Below are positions 1-8,152 of a DNA stretch of 64,000 nt, piece after piece. Position 1 is the first letter of the stretch; each line of letters opens with the position of its first letter. Source of the stretch: Paraniabella defluvii. GTDB lineage: Bacteria > Bacteroidota > Bacteroidia > Chitinophagales > Chitinophagaceae. The stretch lies in NCBI GenBank assembly GCA_019316985.1, contig CP079215.1, positions 744,001-808,000 of the forward strand, given 5' to 3'. The notes beneath the pieces were generated by a model. The model searched no databases. It was not told the origin of the DNA and was given only the letters and a program-made list of their open reading frames with translations. A program made the translations under genes and the position numbers.

Positions 1-172
1 GCAAACCCTCCACTTGATAATAATTTTGATTTGCGATTTCAATAAACTTATTGGTCATTTCATTTAATTCAGAAATATCTTCTGGAAGCCTTTCAATAGG
101 AGCCGAATCCTTATCCCACATCAAGTCTTCCGCTAACATAAAGCAAACCTCAAGTAATTTGTTCTCGTCCAT
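1..172 (-). CDS. hypothetical protein, 3' end outside window
   Basis: An open frame begins with ATG at 172 on the minus strand and runs off the left edge with 57 codons visible. The peptide starts MDENKLLEVCFMLAED and is acidic, without signal peptide or membrane segment. I do not recognise a family. It lies about 60 bp downstream of the HEPN gene on the same strand, so the two could be co-transcribed and functionally linked. The reading is supported only by an uninterrupted frame and by the neighbour's orientation, so confidence is moderate. Confidence 0.5.
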   Translation of the reverse strand, partial: MDENKLLEVCFMLAEDLMWDKDSAPIERLPEDISELNEMTNKFIEIANQNYYQVEGL

Positions 173-232
173 GTTATACTTTTAAATCATTACGATTGTT
201 AGAGATTATATTTATGCGTCTGGGAGCTTTAT

Positions 233-780
233 CTAAGCATTTACTCTGGCATACACCAGCGGTACTATTCCTCGTAATAATTGAATTGCTGGTGACAAAA
301 GCATTTCCTGATATTGATGCAGTCCCTTTTCTCCGTGAACAATGTTACACCGGATTGAATAAAGCGTTTTCATTAAAGCAAGGATTTTTGTCGCAGGCAC
401 TGCTGATTGCAATCCATTGATAAGTTGTTGGTCGCGGTTGGGCTGCGGTGTTCCTCTATTCAGGTCAATATTGAAATGAGGCATCGCCTGATATAATGCC
501 TGGATTTGGTTGTCAAGTCCTTGCTGTGTTAAATAATGGGCAATAGCAGCAGCTCCAAGAAAATCAATTGTAAAAGTAGTAGCTCCCGCTCTGTCACCAA
601 CTTGTTCTCTCGCATTACCAGTTTCCTGAGCTTTTTTATCGGAACGATATTGTACAGGAAGTTATAGTTGATAAATAAGGTTACGTATTTATCAATAAGG
701 CTGGCAACATCCTCATCTACTATATTATCGGCTTTCTGAAGCCACCTGTTATAAAAATCCTGTTGATCTGGTGATAGCAT
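233..780 (-). CDS. HEPN-domain-like protein, frameshifted
   Basis: Two minus-strand frames (529-780 and 233-484) join into one protein of about 182 residues if one base is restored near 657-661; the joined middle reads PVQYRSDKKAQETGNAREQ, which looks like normal coding sequence. The second half carries SIRCNIVHGEKG, an R-x4-H motif followed by G, typical of HEPN proteins, many of which are RNases or toxin/defence components. The whole is alpha-helix-rich with no membrane segment. It faces away from the nuclease/protease pair across a 177-bp gap and has a small ORF downstream. The HEPN assignment rests on the motif; RNase activity is inference. A non-catalytic HEPN (helix bundle only) is the main alternative. 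Confidence 0.55.
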
Positions 781-957
781 ATTTTAGATTAATTTGATGC
801 TTTCAAATCTACGGCAATTCACTCCAATGTTGTAAGATTCTGTTCTGTAAATCTGAGAATTGCGTCGGTACTTGGTAATGGTAGTGTGAATTAATTATTT
901 AGAACAAAATATTATATTTTGCAACAGTCTATTCAAACCCTGTAAAGAAATTGTCTG

Positions 958-2077
958 ATGAATGATATGTCACTTTTTGAAAAGAAAGAAAGAACATTAG
1001 ATGGGCCTGCTAAATACAACGTAGATACCTATCAGTACTATAACGATAGTGCCAGGCAAGACATGGAAGTTATAAGACAGTTACTTGAAAAGTGGTTTTC
1101 GCATTATCCCGATGATGAAAAGCAAGACCTAAAGACACGATTTCAAGCCTCATTTGATGCCGCATTTTATGAGTTATATATCTATACACTATTCACGAAG
1201 CTGGGATTTTCATTATCAATACACCCTGATATTCCCGGCACATTAAAACGTCCGGATTATCTTGCTACAAAAGATGGGGAGTTTCTATTTATCGAGGTTA
1301 AACACATGACAATGCGATCCCAAGATGAGCGGTCGCTTGAAAGGAAAAAGAATACACTTCTCGATTCGTTGGATAAAATTGATGCATCGAATTTTTTTGT
1401 TGAAACTGGATGAAATCGTTTTCAAAGATAACAGCCAGCCAAGTGGAAAAATGATCGTCCGTTATTTTAACCAAGCCATTTCATCGTATGATCCTGATAT
1501 ATATACAGACCTTTTAAGTCAACGTGGATTTCAGGCAATGCCTAAAATTGTATATGATGATGATAAAGTCAAAATAGAGTTGCAGTTAATTCCAAAATCG
1601 CCATTACATCGTGGAACTAATTCCCGTTCCATTGGCACTCATCCGATCGTTACCCAAATAGGTAATGATAGCGAGGATATAATTACTGCTTTGGAATCAA
1701 AAGCTACGCGCTATGGAGCATTAAATGCTCCGTACATTATTTGTCTAAATAAGCAGAGTATTTCTCTTGATATTATAGAAGTGCAGGAGGCGCTATACGG
1801 CTCATTGCAAATTTCTTGGCGTGATATTCCTGACAACCGGGATGAAAGATTAGAGCTTTCAGGAAATGGTTTTTTTGGTTCAAAAAATAATCCCAAGTTT
1901 ACAAGAGTGTCAGGAGTATATATTACCAACGCCAATACGGCTAATTTAGCCACTACTGTAGATCACGCATTCCGACACAACCCATTTGCACAGTTTCCGA
2001 CCTATATGGTAATTGACAAGCCGGTGCAAGAATTGTTGAGCATACCTCTTGATTACCCAATGCCATCTAAAATCTGA
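958..2077 (+). CDS. PD-(D/E)XK nuclease-like protein, frameshifted
   Basis: The frame 958-1413 continues in another frame up to 2077 when the run of seven T at about 1395-1401 is changed by one base, giving about 373 residues. The N-terminal third ends in RPDYLATKDGEFLFIEVKH, which fits a PD-x(n)-E-x-K nuclease core (D in RPDY, then E and K in EVK) as found in restriction endonuclease-like folds. The rest is soluble, with no known domain that I recognise. The stop is 4 bp before the start of the protease gene, so the two are probably one operon. I infer a DNA-cleaving role in defence or mobile-element conflict; a structural but inactive fold cannot be excluded. Confidence 0.6.
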
Positions 2078-2081
2078 TTCT

Positions 2082-2829
2082 ATGACAGACGCCGAATTGA
2101 TGGTTAGAGCATCCATTCAAGTTTTTCTGGCAAAAGCAGATTACCCCAAGCCAGAAGGTTTTGGTTCTTGCTGTGTAATCGTTTACCAAAACCGAAGGTT
2201 TTTTATTTCAGTTTCGCACGTTACTGATGCAGAAGGATACACCACTTTTTAGAGACTAATCAACCATTTGATAAGAGGGGCCAATCATTCAACCCATAGG
2301 AGGTATTTGTTACTTCGATCAGATAAAGGTAACGAAAGACATGTCTCTGGAGGACTTTGAATCGGTATTACAGCAAGGCAAAAGATTGGATATTGCGTTT
2401 GCTGAAATTAAACATAATATAGAGCTGCTGCAACCTGAAATGGATTTTAAAGCATTTAAGGTGGAAGCGTCAACAAAGTTGCCGTTGTTTATGGAGGATG
2501 CTGCTATGCCAACCAAAGACGAACGGTATGGTTTCTTTGGAAAAGTTAGGCATAGCTATAATGGAATACAACTTTCCATGATACCAACCTTGAAACATAG
2601 TTTAAAGTTCCATCGCACTAAAGGAGAATTTTATATGTTCTTGGCTCCCCAGATAATATCCGATAGCGAGGATTATGAAGGATGCAGTGGTGCGCCTATT
2701 TTAGATAGTCAATGCAGAATTGTGGCTCTTGCCTGCGCAGTACACACTGGTACCAGGATTATTTATGGGTTCCCGATTCAAAAGTGTAAGGAATTATTAG
2801 ACTACGCACTGCAAACTGGTATGCTATAG
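2082..2829 (+). CDS. trypsin-like serine protease, frameshifted
   Basis: Three frames joined at the T-run near 2246-2250 and near 2293-2296 give about 249 residues starting MTDAELMVRASIQVFLAK. The order of catalytic residues of a chymotrypsin-fold protease is visible: His in FFISVSHVTDAEG, Asp in RLDIAFAEI, and Ser in EGCSGAPIL (GxSG-type). No signal peptide is seen, so it probably acts in the cytoplasm. The start ATG at 2082 directly follows the stop of the nuclease-like gene. Cytoplasmic trypsin-like proteases next to nucleases are often conflict-system components; that role is inference here. A palindrome-like sequence and a terminator follow the gene. Confidence 0.65.
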
Positions 2830-2970
2830 TGTCGTATCTTAAATATTGAAAATCAGCATATTGTATTGTAGTATTTTGAGTGTATTTTTTATTTAAAGTT
2901 CGCACAACAGCTTTAAATCCGCTAAAAAGTGGTTCGAGTTTTGTACCACAGGGTTCACTTACAATTCAGG

Positions 2971-2997
2971 CACTTACAGCAATGTAGGTGTTTTTTT
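2971..2997 (+). terminator. putative rho-independent terminator after protease gene
   Basis: CACTTACA (2971-2978) pairs with TGTAGGTG (2983-2990), one pair being G-U, and seven T follow. It lies 140 bp after the protease stop and ends the accessory patch before the convergent pyrF gene. Confidence 0.5.
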
Positions 2998-3077
2998 ATT
3001 TGCCAGTCATTTGCGGGTCCTGCATTTCCTTAAAAGGCTTAATGCGGCTGACTACAGCAGCGATGCGCAGGTTTTAA

Positions 3078-3880
3078 TTACATTAAATATTTCGCCATTT
3101 CCTGCTGGTAGCCCCATGCCTTATTACGGGCTGCTTCGGCAAAATCGGCTCCGCCCGAGGCGAAAATAATATCGCGGCTTACGTTTACCAGTAGCCCGCA
3201 ATCACTGTTCATTGCCTGCTCCGATATATCTTTCAGACTTCCGCCCTGCGCTCCTACACCCGGAACGAGTAAAAAATGCCCGGGAATAATTTGGCGGATT
3301 GCCGCAAAAGAATCTGCCTGGGTAGCACCCACCACGAACATAATATTCTCATCAGAACCCCACTGAGACACCGTTTTTAGTACCTTTTCATATAATAAGC
3401 CATCCCCGCAAGGCTGCAGCTCAAAGTCGGCGGCTCCTTTATTGGAAGTTAATCCAAGCACAATAGCCCATTTGCCATCATATTTCAGAAACGGCTGCAC
3501 GCTATCGGAGCCCATATAGGGTGCTACAGTAACCGAATCAAATGGCAGGGCCGAGAAAAAGCCTTGGCATACTGATCAGAGGTATTGCCAATATCTCCTC
3601 TTTTGGCATCGGCTATTTTAAAATGCTCATTACCGATGTATTCAACAGTCTGCTGCATGGTTTGCCAGCCGGCAACGCCCTGCGCTTCGTAAAAAGCCGT
3701 ATTGATCTTATACGATACGCACAGATCGCGGGTAGCGTCAATAATCGCTTTATTAAACTCCAGCACCCCATCAGGCTTATCCCTTAAGTGCTCCGGTATT
3801 TTAGTAATATCGGTATCTAACCCAACACATAGATAAGATTTCCTGTTTTTAATTAGCTGTACCAGTTCTGCTCTTGTCAT
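3078..3880 (-). CDS. pyrF: orotidine 5'-phosphate decarboxylase, frameshifted
   Basis: PyrF converts orotidine 5'-phosphate to UMP, the last step of de novo pyrimidine synthesis, in the cytoplasm. Two frames (3524-3880 and 3078-3515) join near 3520 to about 268 residues, the usual length of the type-2 PyrF family. Visible signatures are the N-terminal YLCVGLDTD, the catalytic segment [13 protein letters not shown] with the Asp-Lys-x-x-Asp constellation, and the later [11 protein letters not shown] phosphate loop. ATG at 3880 begins [15 protein letters not shown]. It is convergent with the accessory patch to its left and shares the strand with sdaA to its right. Confidence 0.9.
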
Positions 3881-3960
3881 CTTTATAAATAATACTTTTA
3901 AATTTTCCTATACCATTCCGTCAAGGCTCACCTTTATCAATCAGTCAACCAATCACTCTA

Positions 3961-5383
3961 TCAACATTCCGGCAAACTTAAGGGAACATTTACTGCTAAA
4001 CCACCATCTGCGGTTTCTTTATATTTAAAATTCATATCCTGCGCGGTATCCCACATGGTTTTAATGACTTCATCAAGCGACACTCTGGCAAAATCGGGTG
4101 TGCTTTGTAATGCCAGCTGACTGGCAGTAATGGCCTTTATAGCGCCCATTGTATTCCGCTCAATGCAGGGTACCTGTACCAGTCCGCCGATGGGATCACA
4201 GGTCATGCCCAGGTGATGCTCCATCGCTATTTCAGCCGCCATCAATGCCTGCTTTTGTGTACCTCCCAAAGCTTCGGTTAAAGCGGCGGCAGCCATAGAT
4301 GAAGACACACCAATCTCCGCCTGGCAGCCACCCATGGCAGCAGAAATGGTCGATTCCTTTTTGAAAATGCTCCCGATCTCAGAAGCCGTCATCAGGAAAT
4401 CAATAATTTTCGATTCGTCATTCCCCCGCAAAAAACGGTATAATAGTGCAGCACTGCGGGTATCACACCGGCAGAGCCATTGGTAGGCGCTGTTACCACT
4501 CTCCCAAAAGAGGCGTTTTCCTCGTTTACTGCCAGCGCAAAACAGCTCACCCAGTCTAGTATATATTTGAAGCTGTTGCCTCCTTTTTGTATGGCGCCTA
4601 TCCATTCGTCATAATTATTATAAGTTACATCTCCGACCAGTTTTTATTCAAACTGGCGGCACGACGGTGTACATTCAATCCTCCTGGTAAAATACCGGTG
4701 GTATGGCATCCGCGGTATACGCAATCTTTCATTACCTGCCATATTTTAAGAATACCCACCCTAATGTCTTCTTCTTTACGCCAGGCCTGTTCATTTTCAT
4801 AAACGATTTCATGAATGGAAAGACCCGTTTTAATGCACCACCTCAACAAATCATCGGCATCATCAATAGGGAAAGGCAAGCTAACCGATGTGTCGCCAAC
4901 AACTTCCTCCCCTTCTTTTTAACAAACCCGCCGCCGATAGAATAATAGGTTTCCGCGATGTTTTGCCCGTTTTCCAAAACAGCCAGAAACGTGAGCCCGT
5001 TCGAGTGATAAGGTAATGTTTCGGTGAACAAAAACTCTATATCGCCGGCTGGATTAAAAATCAGCTTTTTTACCTGCCAGCAGTATCTGCTGCTTCACTG
5101 CAATCTGCTCAACAGCAGGTGTAATTTGCGCCACATCAAAAGTAACAGGATCATGTCCGCAAAGTCCCATTTGCACAGCAATATCAGTACCATGTCCTAC
5201 ACCTGTTTTAGCTAATGAACCATACAGGAGCACTTTAAGCTGCGTCACCCCATCTAAAAGTCCTTTTGCCTCCAGCTCGCCTACAAAACGCTCCGCAGCA
5301 CGCCAGGGACCCAGGGTATGGGAACTTGAGGGCCCCACCCCGATTTTCAACATATCAAATACTGAAATAGGCTCGTATAGCAT
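3961..5383 (-). CDS. sdaA: L-serine ammonia-lyase (Fe-S), frameshifted
   Basis: Single-chain L-serine dehydratase that deaminates serine to pyruvate with an oxygen-sensitive 4Fe-4S cluster. Four frames (5054-5383, 4843-5031, 4625-4879, 3961-4605) join into about 474 residues. The N-terminal beta domain has [15 protein letters not shown], and the C-terminal alpha domain has the serine-rich [17 protein letters not shown] and [16 protein letters not shown] with candidate cluster cysteines. ATG at 5383 starts [13 protein letters not shown]. The gene is probably intact in reality, because both domains are complete across the breaks. It supplies pyruvate close to maeB in the central-carbon theme of the window. 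Confidence 0.9.
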
Positions 5384-5443
5384 TACAACATTTTATACAA
5401 CAAAAATAGGCGATTCATATGCAGCTTGTAGTGTATGCCATAA

Positions 5444-5470
5444 AAAAGCCCGAAATGAATCGGGCTTTTC
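5444..5470 (-). terminator. rho-independent terminator of the FKBP genes
   Basis: On the minus strand AAAAGCCCGA and TCGGGCTTTT form a perfect stem (arms about 5444-5453 and 5460-5469) around a 6-nt loop, with a T run on the minus strand. It sits between the FKBP gene stop at 5492 and the sdaA start. Confidence 0.8.
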
Positions 5471-5491
5471 AATAATGTATATATCTGCAAA

Positions 5492-5965
5492 TTACTTCAC
5501 GCTGATAAGTTCTACATAAAAATAAAGAGGCTGATTCATACGGGTGCCCTGGTAACAACCATAACCCAGGGATGACGGAATGATCATTTTAATTTTACCA
5601 CCGGCTTTTATTTTAGGAATACCAATAGTCCATCCCTGTATCACACCATTTAAAGTAAAACTCACTTCCCTGTCAAGGTTGCTTGCATCAACTCTCTGCC
5701 CGTTATCGGTATAACGCCCAACATACTTCACGGTCACCGTACTGGTTGCCGTAGGAGCAGCGCCTGTTCCAGGATCGATGACCTGGTAAAAAAGCCCGGT
5801 GGGATCCTCCGTAACTGTAATGGCACTATCCGCTGCAAATTGGGTCATTACCGGCTTATCCTGTTCAAGGGTTCTTGGTACACAAGGTTCCACCTTGTCT
5901 TCTTTTAAACATCCACCTATTGCAAACAGCGCTATAATACCCAACACAAAAAATATTCTCTTCAT
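5492..5965 (-). CDS. FKBP-type peptidyl-prolyl isomerase lipoprotein
   Basis: An uninterrupted 157-residue protein. Residues 1-20 form a lipoprotein signal with lipobox IGGC, so it should be anchored in the outer or inner membrane facing the periplasm. The C-terminal half matches FKBP: RVDASN, the VIQGWTIGIPKIKAGGK segment, IPSSLGYG and a final YFYVELISVK strand. FKBPs isomerise Xaa-Pro bonds and aid folding of exported proteins. It overlaps the upstream FKBP-like gene by 4 bp (ATGA), a sign of translational coupling, and is followed by a strong terminator. The GW of the active site is present, so activity is likely. Confidence 0.85.
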   Translation of the reverse strand: MKRIFFVLGIIALFAIGGCLKEDKVEPCVPRTLEQDKPVMTQFAADSAITVTEDPTGLFYQVIDPGTGAAPTATSTVTVKYVGRYTDNGQRVDASNLDREVSFTLNGVIQGWTIGIPKIKAGGKIKMIIPSSLGYGCYQGTRMNQPLYFYVELISVK

Positions 5966-6517
5966 TTATTCCTAATTACCTTTTTTACTGCGGTTAACTC
6001 AATATCTACTATCACCTGCGAATATGCCGGAATAACTTTACCATCGACTGTTTGTTGCTGACAGCCATAATATCCCAGGGCGTTAGCCGAGGATGGGTAT
6101 ATCTGGCGCAGGATTCCTCCTTTTGCTGCGTTCGTCATCAAATAATAAAAAGGCGAAGAGGTGGCGTTCTGAAAATCGGAAAACCTGATAGGCAAGCCAT
6201 TATTGGTAGTAAGGTTTTCAGTAATAACTGTTACAAGCGAACTACCTTTAAAAGTACTTATGGTGCGCTTAAACTCCACAATAGAATCGGCAGCTGCGGT
6301 ACTTCCGCTTCCGGGATTGGCAATCCCCTGTAATAACCATCTGAAATGTAAGTAAGATAGCTGATATCATTTTCAGCTATAAAAGAATCGATCGACTGGC
6401 GATCGGCAGTTAAAGAATTAGAGGTACATACCGGAACATCGTCCCCCTTTTTCAGGCAAGCCGTTAAACCTGCGGCGGTTACAATTGACAGAACCGGGAT
6501 CCATAATCTTTTTTCAT
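5962..6517 (-). CDS. divergent FKBP-like lipoprotein, frameshifted
   Basis: Frames 6258-6560 and 5962-6279 join near 6330 (middle reads GYYRGIANPGSGSTAAADS). I place the start at ATG 6517, behind an AAGGA-like site, giving MKKRLWIPVLSIVTAAG and lipobox LTAC once one A of the A-run is restored. The C-terminal part aligns in layout with the neighbour (PSSANALGYYGC, then a final beta strand), but the conserved V-I-x-G-W segment is replaced. It is therefore probably a degenerate FKBP paralogue with a chaperone or structural role. The stop overlaps the downstream FKBP start by 4 bp. Confidence 0.7.
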
Positions 6518-6563
6518 TTTTCCTTAGAGATTTTAATTTAAAAGTAAACAGGAAGAGCACCTA

Positions 6564-6869
6564 TTATTTTCTGTTTATGAGCTCCTTGTAGCGGGTTTCG
6601 TTAATATCCCATTTGTGGTAAGACGTAAACACACCTGCAAACGCAACAATAATTATTCCAGCTATCAATAAAATTATAAATAAAGACGGATCGGCATTGG
6701 CAATCATTGCGGCCCGTTTATACCAACCGCTCATAAAATTAACCAGGATGGCAATCATCAAAATTAATCCGGCCGGCAAACCTACCAGTATCTGCCTGAA
6801 AAGCCGCTTTTTCTTCTGCCGGTTGGCAGCCCAGTATTTTATAAAAGACTCCTCCTCTTGGGTATACAT
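6564..6869 (-). CDS. small two-helix membrane protein
   Basis: An intact 101-residue protein starting MYTQEEESFIKYWAANR. A basic stretch (RQKKKRLFRQ) precedes a first membrane helix (about residues 27-46), then a short loop and a second helix (about residues 62-81, FIILLIAGIIIVAFAGVF), and a charged tail DINETRYKELINRK. No family name comes to mind. It lies just upstream of the FKBP pair on the same strand and may belong to their transcription unit. Confidence 0.65.
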   Translation of the reverse strand: MYTQEEESFIKYWAANRQKKKRLFRQILVGLPAGLILMIAILVNFMSGWYKRAAMIANADPSLFIILLIAGIIIVAFAGVFTSYHKWDINETRYKELINRK

Positions 6870-6947
6870 CGCTCAAAATTAAGCCCTTTATCCCATTTTG
6901 GTAATACAATAAAATCGGTTATATTGCGAACTCATCATAATCAATTG

Positions 6948-7057
6948 TTTGTGAAAAGGGCTGCAGGGCTCCTGCTAATGCCCGGGCCCTCAATATGGCG
7001 AGTAGGCTCAGCCATTAAAAAAACCGTCCAACTGCAACCATTGCGGTGAGACACAAA
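6948..7057 (+). ncRNA. possible structured RNA or leader
   Basis: The 317 bp between 6870 and 7186 have no convincing gene. They hold a foldable block: TTTGTG (6948-6953) can pair with CACAAA (7052-7057), enclosing one hairpin made of GGCTG/CAGCC (6959-6963 with 7009-7013), CCTGCT/AGTAGG and GCC/GGC, and a second made of ACCG/CGGT. This would be a three-way junction. It matches no RNA family I can name, and the strand is uncertain. Confidence 0.2.
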
Positions 7058-7067
7058 AAATATGAAT

Positions 7068-7120
7068 GAAACGCCCATGTAAAATTTTTAACACAGGGAA
7101 AATGTTGAGCAGGGCGTTTC
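7068..7120 (+). repeat. 9-bp inverted repeat in leader of HU-like gene
   Basis: GAAACGCCC (7068-7076) and GGGCGTTTC (7112-7120) are perfect reverse complements, with an inner weaker stem TTAACA/TGTTGA. The hairpin lies 67 bp before the start codon at 7187, so it could be an RNA leader structure or a protein-binding site. Confidence 0.4.
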
Positions 7121-7186
7121 CTGCCCGGCCATTCAGGCGGGTATTCAATAAATAAAACAGCCGCAAAGCGGCATAAAAACAAACGA

Positions 7187-8055
7187 ATGAAATTAGCGCC
7201 TGTACTGGCTCAATACCTGGCCACCAACAAAGTTTTAAGTCTTCCGGGCTTAGGCACTTTTCATGCGGACAGCACATATAATCCTGAAGTAGATTATAGC
7301 AAAAAGGCACATCCCTGCTCAATATCAGCTTCGAGCCAACCAAAGTAACCCAACTTGACGAGGAACTGATTGCTTTTGTTTCGCAGGAAACGGGGAAAAT
7401 GAAGGTATTAGCCCAATCCGACCTACTGTCGGAAATAGAAGGAGTTACTAATTTTTTGAATACAGGAAAGCCTTATTTTCTGGCAGGAATAGGTACGCTT
7501 ACCAAAAAAATGGACGGAAGTTTTGAATTTCACAAGGAAAAGTTTCTTCATACCGAAAAAGAAAAGAAGAAACCCATCCCTATCACTGAGAAAAACTCTG
7601 TGCCTCAGTCGTACATCGATGAAACCCGCAAACCCCGCAAAACCAAACCTGCAGCTATAATCGGCACCGTGTGCCTGGTTGCGGTGGCGGCTGTAATCTG
7701 GTTCTATAATCAAAACAAGGAAAAAAGCAATAGGGATATAGAAGATGTAACTACTGCTGACAACTCCGTTTCACGGTCGGACAATGACAGCGCAACCCCG
7801 GTAACACCCAAACCCGCAGCCCCTGCCAGTCCTGCATCTGACAGCTATAAATATGTACTCGAAATAGCCAGGCAACCCAGGGCATCCAAAAGATTCAACC
7901 AGCTAAAAACGATTAAGTGGCCCGTGGAAATGGAAACCGCCGACTCGGTTAGCTATAAATTGTTCATCAAGCTTCCTGTAGCCAATGCTGATACCACCCG
8001 CATCAAAGATTCTTTAAGTGCGCTGTCGGGTAGAAAAGTTTGGATTGAGCGGTAA
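7187..8055 (+). CDS. HU-like (CCDC81-type) / SPOR-like membrane protein, frameshifted
   Basis: ATG at 7187 gives MKLAPVLAQYLATNKVLSLP, then a frameshift near 7300 leads into the frame 7399-8055, in total about 289 residues. The N-terminal half has two copies of an HU-like fold (LPGLGTFHAD, then FLAGIGTLTKKMDGSFEF), as in bacterial CCDC81-like HU proteins. A basic stretch and one membrane helix (PAAIIGTVCLVAVAAVIWFY) follow, then a Pro/Ala linker, and a C-terminal ~65-residue SPOR-like module (KYVLEIARQ...GRKVWIER). Such proteins would have HU domains in the cytoplasm and a peptidoglycan-binding SPOR domain outside. This layout is seen in Bacteroidota; function is not established. Confidence 0.75.
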
Positions 8056-8082
8056 GTAAAATCAAAAAAACATTTATATAAA

Positions 8083-8113
8083 AATGCGCTTCGAAAAATG
8101 AAGCGCATTTTTA
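8083..8113 (+). terminator. rho-independent terminator
   Basis: AATGCGCTTC (8083-8092) and GAAGCGCATT (8100-8109) form a perfect 10-bp stem followed by a T-rich tail. It ends the HU-like gene and may also serve the convergent S41 peptidase. Confidence 0.85.
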
Positions 8114-8152
8114 TTACAAGTATCAGATCTCAATTGAATAACATTAGTACTG

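Noticed and set aside
2929..2949. A genuine tRNA 3' end before pyrF
   Set aside because: Only the TTCGA-like loop and ACCA-like end resemble a tRNA; no cloverleaf can be built from the upstream sequence.
7008..7343. Minus-strand ORF of 111 residues overlapping the HU-like gene
   Set aside because: It runs antisense to a gene with clear domain motifs and has cysteine- and proline-rich random composition.
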